This document shows positions 38,098-50,048 of a stretch of DNA of 64,000 nt, piece after piece. A program made the position numbers and the translations under genes. The number at the start of each line of letters is the position of its first letter. Positions within the stretch are counted from its first letter, which is position 1. The notes below the pieces were generated by a model. That model was given only the letters and a program-made list of their open reading frames with translations, searched no databases and was not told the DNA's origin. The stretch is from NCBI GenBank assembly GCA_963711095.1, contig CAVQCX010000038.1, positions 186,001 to 250,000 on the forward strand, given 5' to 3'. This DNA comes from CAVQCX01 sp963711095 (GTDB taxonomy: Bacteria > Pseudomonadota > Gammaproteobacteria > Chromatiales > Chromatiaceae).

Positions 38098-39345
38098 TCA
38101 ATGGCCCTCGTTGCCGAGCACGGCGGCTCCGAGCTGGAATATGGGCAGGTACATGGCGATGACCAGGCTGCCGATCAGGACCCCCAGGATCACCATGATC
38201 AGCGGCTCGAGCAGGCTGCTCAGGGCATCGACCGCGTTGTCCACCTCTTCCTCGTAGAAGTCGGCAACCTTCCCCAGCATGTTGTCGAGAGAGCCCGATT
38301 CCTCCCCGATAGCGACCATCTGGATCACCATATGCGGGAACAGGGTCTGCTGCTGCATGGACAGCTGCAAGGATTGGCCAGTGGCTACATCCTCGCGCAT
38401 CCGCAGGACCGCCTCGCCATAGACCACGTTGCCGGTAGCGCCGGAAACGGATTCCAGTGCTTCGACGAGCGGCACGCCGGCCGCAAACATGGTCGAGAGC
38501 GTGCGGCAGAAGCGAGCGATGGCGGCCTTGTGCAGCACGACGCCGATAATCGGCAGCTTCAGCAGCAACTTGTCCACGTTGTGCCGGAACTTGCGCGAGC
38601 GCTTCCAGAACGCGGTAAACGCATAAACAGCACCGATGGCGGCGCCCAGCATGGCCCACCACCAGCCTTGGACGAACTTGGAGAGATTGAGCACCGCCCT
38701 GGTGAACGCCGGCAGATCGCTCCCGAAGCTGGAAAACAACTCTTCGAACTGCGGTATCACGAAGATCATGATGATCGCCGTCACCAGGATCGCGACGATG
38801 ATCACCGCCGCCGGATAGAACAGCGCCTTCTTGATTTTGCCCTTGATGGATTCCGTCTTCTCCTTGTAGGTCGCAATCTTATGCAGTAGGGCCTCAAGCA
38901 CCCCTGCATGCTCGCCGGCCTCCACCAGGTTCACGAACAGATCATCGAAGTACAAGGGGTGCTTGGACAGGGCCTCGGCGAGGGCCGAGCCGCCTTCAAT
39001 ATCGGACCGGATGGCGAGCAGCAGGTCCTGCATCGCTGGATTTTCGTGGCCCCGGCCGATGATCTCGAACGACTGCACCAAGGGCACACCCGCGGCCATC
39101 ATGGTAGCCAGCTGGCGGCTGAAGATCGCGATGTCCTTAGTCTTGATCTTCTTCTTGCGGCTGATGAGCAGCGCGCTCGTTTTGCGCTTGACCTTGAGGA
39201 CATTGATCCCTTGACGGCGCAGGTCGGCCTTGACCATCGCGTCGCTCGCTGCCCGGCTCTCGCCGCGCACGCGCTTGCCCTTCTTGTCTGTGCCCTCCCA
39301 GACGAAGAGCCGGTTTCTTTGCGCCTGCTGAGCCGTTGCCGCCAT
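38098..39345 (-). CDS. pilC: Type IV pilus inner-membrane platform protein PilC
   Basis: PilC is the platform on which the assembly ATPase PilB acts. The 415-residue protein has two T2SS-F domains: FSRQLATMMAAGVPLVQSFE in the first, and RFCRTLSTMFAAGVPLVEAL in the second. Three hydrophobic spans (near residues 175-205, 225-250 and 385-410) follow the family pattern. It starts three bases after pilB, so the two are translated as a unit. Confidence 0.96.
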   Translation of the reverse strand: MAATAQQAQRNRLFVWEGTDKKGKRVRGESRAASDAMVKADLRRQGINVLKVKRKTSALLISRKKKIKTKDIAIFSRQLATMMAAGVPLVQSFEIIGRGHENPAMQDLLLAIRSDIEGGSALAEALSKHPLYFDDLFVNLVEAGEHAGVLEALLHKIATYKEKTESIKGKIKKALFYPAAVIIVAILVTAIIMIFVIPQFEELFSSFGSDLPAFTRAVLNLSKFVQGWWWAMLGAAIGAVYAFTAFWKRSRKFRHNVDKLLLKLPIIGVVLHKAAIARFCRTLSTMFAAGVPLVEALESVSGATGNVVYGEAVLRMREDVATGQSLQLSMQQQTLFPHMVIQMVAIGEESGSLDNMLGKVADFYEEEVDNAVDALSSLLEPLIMVILGVLIGSLVIAMYLPIFQLGAAVLGNEGH

Positions 39346-39348
39346 GGT

Positions 39349-41058
39349 TTAATCCTTGGTGATCCTATTGATCTCTTCCAGGCTGGTGACCCCCTGCCGG
39401 ACCTTGACCAGGCCCGATTGGCGCAGATCCTTGACGCCTTCCCGCGCTGCCTGCTCGGCCAGCTGCAGGGAGTTGCCGCCCTCCATGATGAGCCGGCCGA
39501 TCTCCTCGGAAACGGGCATCACCTGAAAGATACCAACCCGCCCTTTGTAGCCTTTAGTGCACCGGTCACATCCTGTCGCTTTGAAGAGCTTCATTCCCGG
39601 GAGCTCCTGTTCGGTGAAGCCTTCGTCGAGCAGGACCTCCCGGGGCAGCTCGTCCGGAACCTTGCAATTCTCGCACAGCCTGCGGGCCAGGCGCTGGGCC
39701 ATGATCAGCAGCACCGATGAGGCGATGTTGAACGGCGGAACCCCCATGTTGGCCAGACGCGTGAGGCTTTGCGGTGCGTCGTTGGTGTGCAGAGTGGAGA
39801 GCACCAGGTGGCCGGTCTGGGCCGCCTTGACGGCGATCTCAGCGGTCTCCAGATCCCGGATCTCGCCGACCATGATGATGTCAGGGTCCTGGCGCAGGAA
39901 GGCCCGCAGCGCCTCGGCAAAGGTCAGTCCGGTCTTGGGATTCATGTTGACCTGGTTGATGCCGGTCACCTGGATCTCCACCGGGTCCTCCACGGTGGAG
40001 ATGTTCACGTCCTCTTGGTTGAGCATGTTGAGCGCGGTATACAGGGTCACTGTCTTGCCGCTGCCGGTGGGTCCGGTGACCAGGATCATGCCATAGGGCT
40101 TGCCGATCGCCTTGACGAAAGCCGTCTTCTGATAGGGCTCGAAGCCGAGCGCGTCGACCCCCATTTTGGCGGTGGCCGCGTCGAGTATGCGCAGCACCAC
40201 CTTTTCCCCATGGAGTGTCGGGCAGGTGTTGACGCGAAAGTCGATGGATCGGTTCTTGGACAGCACCATCTTGATGCGTCCGTCCTGGGGGACCCGCCGC
40301 TCGGCGATGTTCAGCCGCGACATGACCTTGATGCGGGCGGCCACCCGCGAGGCGATGTTGAGCGGGGGGCTGGCGATCTCGTGCAGCAGGCCGTCGTGGC
40401 GGTAACGGATGCGGAAGCGTTGCTCGTAAGGCTCCAGGTGGATGTCGGATGCCCCGCTGGAGATGGCGTCCACCAGCACCTTGTTGACGAACCGGACTAT
40501 GGGCGCGTCATCGACATCGAGATCGGTCTCGCCCGGGGCCTCCTCGCCCTGGATGGCGATGTCGAGATTCTCGAGGTCGGTCTCGAGCATCGCGGCCATG
40601 GTGGTGTCCTGGGCGGCCAGGCCTTTCTCGATGCTCGCCTCGAGCTTGTGCTCCTCGACCAGGATCACCTCGGTGGAGAGCCCGGTGTGGAACTTGATCT
40701 CGTCCAGTCCCTGATGGTTGGTGGGGTCGGAGACGCCCATGAACAGCCGGCCGCCGCGCCGGAACAGGGGCAGGGCGTGGTGCTTGCGGATGAGCTTTTC
40801 CTGGACCAGGCTGACCGGCGCCTGGCGGATATCCAGGGCATTCAGATCGAACAGCGGCATGCCGAATTCCTGGGCAGCGGACTCGGCGATCTCCCGGCCG
40901 CTGAGGATCTTGCTCTCGACCAGATAGGGGACGAAGGAGACGCGCTTCTTGCGTGCCTGCTCGGTGGCTTGCAGGACCTCCTGCTCCGACATCAGCCCGT
41001 CGAGGATCAGGCGCCTCGCCAGGCCGCTCAGGCTCGGGTTCAGGATGGTGGTCGCCAT
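39349..41058 (-). CDS. pilB: Type IV pilus assembly ATPase PilB
   Basis: PilB powers pilus extension. The 569-residue protein has an N-terminal MshEN-like domain, then GASDIHLEPYEQRFRIRYR, the Walker A ILVTGPTGSGKTVTLYTAL near residue 328, the Asp box STVEDPVEIQV, the Walker B FLRQDPDIIMVGEIRD and the His box TGHLVLSTLHTNDA. A tetracysteine zinc motif is present: CENC and CDRC. No pilT (retraction) gene lies in the window. Confidence 0.97.
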   Translation of the reverse strand: MATTILNPSLSGLARRLILDGLMSEQEVLQATEQARKKRVSFVPYLVESKILSGREIAESAAQEFGMPLFDLNALDIRQAPVSLVQEKLIRKHHALPLFRRGGRLFMGVSDPTNHQGLDEIKFHTGLSTEVILVEEHKLEASIEKGLAAQDTTMAAMLETDLENLDIAIQGEEAPGETDLDVDDAPIVRFVNKVLVDAISSGASDIHLEPYEQRFRIRYRHDGLLHEIASPPLNIASRVAARIKVMSRLNIAERRVPQDGRIKMVLSKNRSIDFRVNTCPTLHGEKVVLRILDAATAKMGVDALGFEPYQKTAFVKAIGKPYGMILVTGPTGSGKTVTLYTALNMLNQEDVNISTVEDPVEIQVTGINQVNMNPKTGLTFAEALRAFLRQDPDIIMVGEIRDLETAEIAVKAAQTGHLVLSTLHTNDAPQSLTRLANMGVPPFNIASSVLLIMAQRLARRLCENCKVPDELPREVLLDEGFTEQELPGMKLFKATGCDRCTKGYKGRVGIFQVMPVSEEIGRLIMEGGNSLQLAEQAAREGVKDLRQSGLVKVRQGVTSLEEINRITKD

Positions 41059-41619
41059 GGGTCAGCCGGTTTCAGGCCCCAAGCCCCTCGGGTCACATGC
41101 TTAGTTTCATCGCAATTATTGCACAAGTGTAAACGCTGCGGCGGTTTTCGTCTTCCCGCGGGCCCGTTGGTGCCAGGCACCGGGCGTAGGAGTCATTCAC
41201 CTGGGGAAACCCCTGGCTTTGCCGGGGGACTCACGAGGTTTGACCTTTGCGGCGGTCGGCCTAAAAAGACGGTCTGAGTGCCGAGCGGAGCGTTGCGGGA
41301 GTGCGGTCCGGGATGGGCCTGTCGGGACACGCCGTGAATCCATCCCTGGAGGCTCGGGAGCCGCCGTCCAGGCGGCTCACGGTCCCGCCAGACCCACCCC
41401 GGATCGCTAGAGAGAGCGGAGTCAGTTGCTGGAGCAATCGCCCAGCCGCCAGGGGCGGCTCCAGGTTTCATCGCGCCCTCGGGGCGCTTACCCAATAAGC
41501 GCCCGGCTTTGCCGGGGGTCATTTAACTGTGGGTGCGGCTGACTCGGCAAGAAGCGCAACAGAGCTGTCTGCCGAGCTGCATGGCGTCGCCGGGGGGCCG
41601 GGGGGCCGGGGGCGTGAGC
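41059..41619. other. Structured intergenic region between the pilin gene and pilB
   Basis: No gene is evident in these 561 bases. They hold several inverted repeats: GAGCCGCC/GGCGGCTC near 41359-41379, and a nine-base perfect arm pair GGGCGCTTA/TAAGCGCCC around 41482-41503. The phrase GGCTTTGCCGGGG occurs twice, near 41215 and 41504. Next to the pilin stop, 41591-41613 is a tandem G-run (three blocks of five or six G separated by CC). The AT-rich end near 41100-41130 probably holds the pilB promoter, but no clear boxes stand out. Confidence 0.5.
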
Positions 41620-42015
41620 TCAGCCCTTGTGAAACGTGACCGCGTCTCCGGCGTCAGGCAGGTCGAGGTAGTTGACCGTGATGGTGTACGAGCTGGCGGA
41701 GGCCGCAACGACATAGATGAACTTGTCGTTGTCGCCCTCGGGCTTCCAGCCCAGCGTGCCCGATTCGAGAGTCTTCGTTCCATTCGGCTCCCAGACCTCG
41801 TCCCGGGTGGCGGTGCTGGCATCGTCAGTGTAGGTGCCGTTGTCGAGCCAATAGTCCTCCAGGGCGGTCCGAAGCGGCTCGACGTTGGCGCGGGCCGCGC
41901 CCAGCTTCGATTCCTTGATGTAGCCCGAGTACAGAGGGATCGCTATACCTGTGATGATCGCCAGGATGGCCACGGCGATCATCAGCTCGATGAGAGAAAA
42001 GCCCTTTACGGTCAT
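41620..42015 (-). CDS. Type IV pilin (PilE-like), cysteine-free
   Basis: The 131-residue prepilin has a short leader, MTVKG, cut before Phe6 (FSLIELMIAVAILAIITGIA, with the required Glu at +5). The globular domain is typical in length but has no cysteine, so it lacks the C-terminal disulfide loop of classic PilA. A conserved W-rich segment (TLGWKPEGDNDKFIYVVAA) resembles pseudopilin/PilE beta regions. A terminator separates it from the second pilin upstream, so it is transcribed separately. A weak -10 (TATACT, minus strand) lies about 50 bases before the start. Confidence 0.9.
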   Translation of the reverse strand: MTVKGFSLIELMIAVAILAIITGIAIPLYSGYIKESKLGAARANVEPLRTALEDYWLDNGTYTDDASTATRDEVWEPNGTKTLESGTLGWKPEGDNDKFIYVVAASASSYTITVNYLDLPDAGDAVTFHKG

Positions 42016-42150
42016 TGCGTTGCTCGTCCTAGGTGCCCGACGCCGCGCTCCCTGGGGGGCAGTATAGTCCAGATCGGCCGCATCCGTTCATGACCCCTCG
42101 CCAGCCGGCCACCCGGGCCCGACGCACCCACGGCCTTGACCCCCCGCAAC

Positions 42151-42184
42151 GAAAAGCGCCCGCGGGCCTGGGCCCGCGGGCGCT
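42151..42184 (-). terminator. Strong intrinsic terminator after the main pilin gene
   Basis: A 14-base perfect GC-rich stem (42155-42168 with 42171-42184) with a two-base TG centre is followed, reading leftward, by TTTT (AAAA at 42152-42155 on the plus strand). It lies 14 bases after the stop of the second pilin gene. Confidence 0.88.
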
Positions 42185-42198
42185 CCGATCCGCTCGAA

Positions 42199-42637
42199 TC
42201 AGATCTTGGTCGCGTCGACCGTGGTGCTCTGCGCGCTCAGGTCCAGGTAGTTCGGCTTATTGATAGTGAGCTGCTCCTGTCCGAGCGCGTTGTCGTAACC
42301 GTTGAGTCCGATCACGCCGTTGGCGGCGTCGGCCGCATCTGCGTAGGCGGCCGCGCCGGCTTCTGGCGCCTTGGCGCCGTCCGGATTGACGATGTTAACC
42401 AAGTCGGTGAAGTCGAGCGTGGCTCGGGGTTACGCCGCGCGCACTCTGAGCCACCCGCTTGGCGAATTCGGCCCTGATTGAGCGCACCGCCTCGTCGTAG
42501 TGATCCGTGACCTTGGCCATGCGCGCCTCCCGGATGTAGTTGTTGTACGCCGGGATGGCGATGGCGGCCAGGATGGCGATGATCGCGACCACGATCATCA
42601 GTTCGATCAGTGTGAAGCCGGACTGGGTCTTTTTCAC
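42199..42637 (-). CDS. pilA: Major-type pilin PilA, one frameshift
   Basis: The prepilin starts at GTG 42637 behind GAGGAGA and has leader VKKTQSG cut before Phe (FTLIELMIVVAIIAILAAIA). The first frame runs through AKVTDHYDEAVRSIRAEF. The second carries TLDFTDLVNIVNPDGAKAPE and ends YLDLSAQSTTVDATKI. They join near 42430 if one base is removed; corrected length is 145 residues. It has no cysteine. A sigma-54-type promoter lies 127-142 bases upstream, and the adjacent pilS-pilR pair encodes a sigma-54 activator, so this is the likely regulated major pilin. Confidence 0.85.
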
Positions 42638-42763
42638 CGTTCTTCTCCTCGGGTAGTGGCTGTCTGAGTGAGTCTGTCGAGCAGTCCCGGGTCCGCCTGG
42701 TGATGGCCAACCGACGCTAAGCATAGCGGCGGCGGCGGGGTGGGACAATGCTGGCTAAAGTAA

Positions 42764-42779
42764 AGCAGCATTCATGCCA
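42764..42779 (-). promoter_or_regulatory. Sigma-54 (RpoN) promoter of pilA
   Basis: On the minus strand TGGCAT-GAATG-CTGCT has GG and GC separated by exactly ten bases, close to the consensus TGGCAC-N5-TTGCW. The start site would be near 42753, giving a leader of about 115 bases to pilA. PilR, encoded next door, is a sigma-54 activator. Confidence 0.75.
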
Positions 42780-42895
42780 GGGTTTGCACGGCAAGGTCGC
42801 GAAGCTGTTGTTCTTTGATGGGGCGCGGGATGCGCGCTCGGGCCCCGGGCACGCCGGGCCCTTTCGGCGCCGCGCGGCGGGGGCTTCCTATGACC

Positions 42896-42920
42896 CCCTG
42901 TGTCAGAACCTGACGCAGGG
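42896..42920 (-). terminator. Hairpin at the end of pilR
   Basis: Arms of 11 bases (42896-42906 and 42910-42920) pair with a single G-T wobble around AAC, immediately after the pilR stop. There is no U-run, so termination is possible but not assured. Confidence 0.45.
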
Positions 42921-42922
42921 CG

Positions 42923-44277
<1,355 letters not shown>

Positions 44278-44281
<4 letters not shown>

Positions 44282-45924
44282 GGGGCCAGGCCTTGTGCGC
44301 GCGGATCCGGAAACAGCATTCTGAAGCAGCTCCCCTCGAGCGGCGTCGGCAGGTGCTCCAGCCGTACGCCGTTGGATTCGCTCAGCTCCCTCGCAATATA
44401 CAGACCCAGGCCGGTGCCCGAGGGCCGGGTAGTGAAGAATGGCTCGAAGACCTGGCGGGCGGCCTCCGGCGGGATGCCGGGGCCGTTGTCGCAGACATCG
44501 AGCACCGGTCCCCCCGCTTCCCTGACCAGGCCTCCTGCGATGCGCAGGCGCAGCTGCGGGATTGCCCGATCGAAGTGATGCACCGCATTCTCGCACAGAT
44601 TGACCAGGACTTGGCGCAGCTGGCCTGGGTCGACGCTGACCCGGGTATCCGCCGGGGCGATGTCCACGCTGATCGCTGCCGAGGCCAGGCCATGGCGCTG
44701 GGCGAGCTCGCCGGCGAGCCGCTCCAGCCAGGGCTTGAGCTCGATGGGCTCGGGTGCGGAGCGGTCGCGCCGGGACAGGCGCAGCACGTTTTCGATGATC
44801 TCGTTCACGCGCCCGGTATTGCTCCGGATGATCTCGATCAGTCGGCGCTCCCCCGGGCCGAGACCGGAAGACTCCTCGAGCAGCTGCCCGGCGTGGCCGA
44901 TGGCCCCCAAGGGGTTGCGGATCTCATGGGCGATGCTCGCCGTGAGACGCCCCAGAGAGGCCAGCTTCAGACGCTGGGCCTGCTCGGTGATCTTGGCCGC
45001 GTCCTCCAGGAACACCAGGATGCCTGCATCTGCGCGACTGCCTATGGGGGCGAAGGCCACGCGCAGGTCCTTGCCCTGGGGCAGGACCCGGAAAGATTCG
45101 CTGCGCCCTTCGCCACCTGCGACCCAGCGTGTCAGCTGAGCGGCCAGGCTCGGTGTCACCCGCGCCACCGGCTGGCCCTGACAGCCGTCCGGCATGCCCA
45201 GCAGCTGCCAGGCCGCGCCGTTGAGCAGCCGGATGCGCCGCGTCTTGTCCAGCACCAGGACCCCGGTCTGCATCTGCTGGATGATGTACTCGTTGAGCTC
45301 GGCGAGGTTGGCGAGGTCGATCTCCCGGCGCGTGGCGATCTGCTCGGTGCGGCGCAGACGCTCGCTCAGCACCTGGGCCAGGATGGCGATGGCGAAGTAG
45401 ACCGCGCCCAGGGCCCCGGCCTGGGTGTAGGCGGTGGTGGGGAACAGCTCGCTGAGGTCGGCCTGGATCTGCGCCCCCATCACGGTCAGGGTGGCCAGGG
45501 CGGCCAGCAGCAGCGCGACCCGTCCCGGCACCAGCCCACCGACGGTCGCGATCGAGACCGCCAGCAGCATGCCCAGGCCGCTCTCCACACCTCCGCTGGC
45601 GTACATGATCAGGGTGAGAAACACGATGTCGGCGACCGCCGCGAGCAAGCACTGGGCGCGTACCGGAGGCCGGGAGGCACAACAGAGCAGGGTCTGGCCC
45701 AGGGTGACCAGCGCATAGAGCCAGGTGCTGGCCAGGAACACCCCGGGGGCCGAGCGACCGAGGAAGGCCGGGCCCGTCCCGGAGAGCGCGAACACCAGCA
45801 AGAGTGCCGCCAGGGTGGCCCGGTAGAGCAGGAACGCCCGCAGGGTCTGGGTGGACCGCAGCGGGTCGGTGGCAGGCCCGCTCTCCACCATGTCCCGGGG
45901 GTCGGATTCGCGCGCTCGCTCCAT
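44278..45924 (-). CDS. pilS: Sensor histidine kinase PilS
   Basis: PilS senses pilin levels in the membrane and phosphorylates PilR. The 548-residue protein has six spans in about residues 29-185, a PAS domain (EYIIQQMQTGVLVLD to VFLEDAAKI), the H-box SIAHEIRNPLGAI with His333, the N-box NLCENAVHHF and ATPase loops DNGPGIPPE and GTGLGLYIARE. It overlaps pilR by ATGA and follows a small zinc-motif gene by three bases. Confidence 0.94.
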
Positions 45925-45927
45925 TCC

Positions 45928-46162
45928 TCAAGGACGCGGGCGAAACTCGCGCAGGTGTTGCGAGGAGCAGAAGCGGTGCCCGGCCTGCTCCAGGGAGCGC
46001 GAGCGGGGCACGTGGACGCCGCAGATCTCGCAGCGCACCATGTCCTCCGCTTCGGCAGCCGCGCCGCGCGGTGGGATCTGCCCGGCGTCTGCGCGCCAGC
46101 CTTCGCACGGCCATGAAAATGGCCGCGAATACAGCGAGCAGGAGCAGCACGCGAAAGCCCAT
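45928..46162 (-). CDS. PP0621-family small membrane protein with zinc motif, one frameshift
   Basis: The first frame, from ATG 46162, gives a membrane span (MGFRVLLLLAVFAAIFMAV) and a basic stretch. The next frame gives MVRCEICGVHVPRSRSL and GHRFCSSQHLREF, the CxxC...C zinc-type motif of the PP0621 family, ending at 45928. One extra base near 46085-46095 separates them; corrected length is 77 residues. The same small gene precedes pilS in other gammaproteobacteria. Function is unknown. Confidence 0.75.
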
Positions 46163-46194
46163 GAGGTGTCGGACGGCTCGGGGTGGAGTGCGTT

Positions 46195-46223
46195 TTGCCA
46201 ATCGATCGCAGTTGCACGAGAAT
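46195..46223 (+). promoter_or_regulatory. Candidate promoter of sucCD
   Basis: TTGCCA (46195-46200) and GAGAAT (46218-46223) are separated by 17 bases; the sucC ATG is at 46252. The -35 is good and the -10 matches four of six positions. Confidence 0.5.
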
Positions 46224-46251
46224 AGCACCCTTTCGGTAGGGCGGACCCGCC

Positions 46252-47438
46252 ATGAAGCTCCACGAGTACCAGGCCAAGCAGCTGTTTCGCGACTACGCCA
46301 TCCCGGTGCCGGAGGGCCAGGTGGTGTCGAGTCAGCCAGAGGCACAGGCGGTGGCCCGGGCCCTGGGCGGGGAGCGCTGGGTGGTCAAGGCACAGCTGCA
46401 TGCCGGCGGCCGCGGCAAGGCCGGCGGGGTGCTCCTGGTCGACAGCATCGAGGCAGTCCAGGAGGCCGCAGGCCGGCTGCTTGGAAGCCGGCTGGTCACG
46501 GCCCAGACCGGCGAGTCGGGTCTGCCGGTGGCGCGCTTGCTCATCGAGACTCCCACCGAGATTGCCCGCGAGCTCTATCTCAGCGTGCTGGTGGATCGGG
46601 CGGCCGAGCGCATCCTGTTCATGGCGTCCGACGCGGGCGGGGTCAACATCGAGGAGGTGGCGGCCTCGCAGCCCCAGCGGGTTCACCGGGTGCACGTGGA
46701 TCCCGCGGCGGGCTTGCCGCCCTTCCAGTGCCGACGGCTGGGTTTTGCGCTCGGCTTGCGGGGGAGCCAGAGAGCCGACCTGCAGGCGCTGATGCTCGCC
46801 CTGTATCGGCTGTTCGCCGAGTGCGATGCGAGCCTGATCGAGATCAACCCGCTGGTGGTCAGCGGCGAGGGCCGATTGATTGCGCTGGATGCGAAAATCA
46901 ATCTGGACGACAACGCCCTGTTTCGCCAGCCGGCCTTGTCCGGGCTGCGCGATGCCAGCCAGGAAGACCCCCGGGAGGCGGCTGCGCGGGTCCATGATCT
47001 GAGCTACATCACCCTCGCCGGGGACATCGGCTGCATGGTGAACGGGGCGGGGCTGGCCATGGCCACCATGGATCTGGTCAAGCTCCACGGCGGGGAGCCG
47101 GCCAACTTCCTGGACGTGGGCGGGGGCACCACCGCTGAGCGGGTGGCCGAGGCGTTCAAGCTGCTGCTGTCGGACCCCAAGGTGCGCGCTGTGCTGGTCA
47201 ACATCTTCGGGGGCATAGTGCGCTGCGATCTGATCGCCGAGGGGATCATCCAGGCCGTCCGGGACGTGGGTGTCGAGGTCCCGGTAGTGGTGCGCCTGGA
47301 GGGGACCAACGCCGAGCAGGGGCTGGCGCGGCTGGCCGCGAGCGGCCTGAAGATCACCACCGCGTCGGAGCTCAGCGAGGCGGCCGAGCGCGCAGTCGCG
47401 GCCGCTCGCTCGGTCGGAGACCGGAGGGCGGGGGGCAT

Positions 47439-47442
<4 letters not shown>
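46252..47442 (+). CDS. sucC: Succinyl-CoA synthetase beta subunit SucC
   Basis: SucC with SucD interconverts succinyl-CoA and succinate with ATP or GTP in the TCA cycle. The 396-residue protein has the start MKLHEYQAKQLFRDYAIPVP, the ATP-grasp segment VVKAQLHAGGRGKAGGV, EINPLVVSGEGRLIALDAK, and the C-terminal FLDVGGGTTAERVAEAFK with NIFGGIVRCDLIAEGI. It overlaps sucD by ATGA. No other TCA gene is adjacent. Confidence 0.96.
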
Positions 47443-48308
<866 letters not shown>

Positions 48309-48370
48309 GCGACGCCGCTCCGCCGGACTGAGCGACGCCGGCCGATGCATCCAGCGGAGACAGTGACAGC

Positions 48371-49981
48371 GTGACCCTGCGCATCGTCCTGGCCCAGCTC
48401 GATCTGCTGGTAGGGGATGTCGACGGCAACGCCGAGCGCGTCCGCCAGGTTGCCGAGCGCGCGCTCTCCGAGCATCGGGCACAGGCCGTCGTGTTCCCCG
48501 AGCTGACCCTCACCGGCTACCCTCCGGAGGACCTGCTGCTACGCTCCGAGCTGGTCCAGCGGGTGGAGCGGGCGCTGGATCGGCTGTGCGCCCAGGTGCG
48601 AGGCATAGATCTGATCCTCGGCTATCCGCGCGCCGGCGACGGCAAGCTCTACAATGCCGCCGGGGTGATCCGCGAGGGTCGGATCCTGGTCGAGTACTAC
48701 AAGGCGCTGCTGCCCAACTACAGCGTCTTCGACGAGAAGCGTTATTTCGAGGCCGGCGGCGAGCCCTGCGTTTTCGATCTTGCCGGGGTTGCGGTGGGCA
48801 TCACCATCTGCGAGGACATCTGGTTCTCGGCGCCGGCCCGGCGCGCGGCCGATGCGGGTGCGAAGCTGCTGCTCAACCTCAACGCCTCGCCGTTCCACAC
48901 CGGCAAGGCGCCCGAGCGCGAGCAGCTCGTGGGCGCGCGGGCGCGCGAGGTGGGCATCCCGATTGTCTATCTGAATCTGGTGGGTGGCCAGGACGAGCTG
49001 GTCTTTGACGGGGGCTCTTTCGTGGTGGACGCGGCGGGGGCGCTCACCCAGCGACTGGATTTCTTCGTCCCCGAGCTGGCGGCCATCGAGATCGAGACTG
49101 ACCCGGTCCCTCGGCCCTTGCCCGGGCCGGTGGCCGCCCATCCCCCCGAGATCGAGAATGTGCGCCGGGCCCTGGTCCTCGGCATCCGGGACTATGTCCA
49201 CAAGAACGGATTCCAGGGCGCGGTGCTCGGTCTGTCCGGCGGGATCGACTCGGCGGTGACCCTCGTCGTGGCAGTGCAGGCGCTGGGCGCGGAGCGGGTC
49301 GAGGCGGTGATGATGCCCTCGCGCTATACCGCGGAGATCAGCAACGCGGATGCCACCGAGCTGGCGCGCATCCTCGGCGTGCGCTGCGTCAGCGTGCCCA
49401 TCGAGCCGGCCTTCCGGGCGTTTCTCGAGATGCTGTCAGATGAATTTGCCGGCATGCCGATGGATGTCAGCGAGCAGAACATCCAGGCGCGCTGCCGGGG
49501 CGTGGTGCTGATGGCGATCAGCAATAAGAAGGGCCGGATCCTCCTGACGACCGGCAACAAGAGCGAGATGTCCGTGGGCTACGCCACGTTGTACGGGGAT
49601 ATGGCCGGGGGGTTCGCCCCGATCCGGGATCTCTACAAGACCCTCGTCTATCGGCTGGCCGAGCACCTCAACGGCGAGCGCGAGCTGATCCCCAGGCGGA
49701 TCATCGAGCGGCCGCCTTCCGCTGAGCTGGCGCCGGATCAGCGTGACACCGACAGCCTGCCCCCCTACGATATGCTCGATGCCATCCTGTTTCGCTACGT
49801 CGAGCAGGATCGCAGCGTCGCCGATATCGTCGCGGAGGGCTTCGACGAGGCCACCGTCAAGCGGGTGGCCCGGATGGTGGACCGCAACGAATACAAGCGT
49901 CGCCAGGCGCCGCCGGGCATAAAGATCAGCCGGCGCGCGTTCGGGCGGGACCGGCGCTACCCGCTGACAAGCGGGTTCTAG
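48371..49981 (+). CDS. nadE: Glutamine-dependent NAD+ synthetase NadE
   Basis: NadE amidates nicotinate adenine dinucleotide to NAD+. The 536-residue protein has a nitrilase-type glutaminase domain with triad Glu44, Lys111 and Cys147 (ITICEDIW), and a synthetase domain with VLGLSGGIDSAVTLVVAV, ARCRGVVLMAISNKK, LLTTGNKSEMSVGYATLYGD and GGFAPIRDLYKT. GTG 48371 is the start. The fused glutaminase means it uses glutamine rather than free ammonia. glnB follows. Confidence 0.95.
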   Translation: MTLRIVLAQLDLLVGDVDGNAERVRQVAERALSEHRAQAVVFPELTLTGYPPEDLLLRSELVQRVERALDRLCAQVRGIDLILGYPRAGDGKLYNAAGVIREGRILVEYYKALLPNYSVFDEKRYFEAGGEPCVFDLAGVAVGITICEDIWFSAPARRAADAGAKLLLNLNASPFHTGKAPEREQLVGARAREVGIPIVYLNLVGGQDELVFDGGSFVVDAAGALTQRLDFFVPELAAIEIETDPVPRPLPGPVAAHPPEIENVRRALVLGIRDYVHKNGFQGAVLGLSGGIDSAVTLVVAVQALGAERVEAVMMPSRYTAEISNADATELARILGVRCVSVPIEPAFRAFLEMLSDEFAGMPMDVSEQNIQARCRGVVLMAISNKKGRILLTTGNKSEMSVGYATLYGDMAGGFAPIRDLYKTLVYRLAEHLNGERELIPRRIIERPPSAELAPDQRDTDSLPPYDMLDAILFRYVEQDRSVADIVAEGFDEATVKRVARMVDRNEYKRRQAPPGIKISRRAFGRDRRYPLTSGF

Positions 49982-50048
49982 CGGCGCGTACCGACGTGGT
50001 GACAATAATGCGCCTGAGGGGCGTGAATCCCAGGGGAGATCAGCAGGC

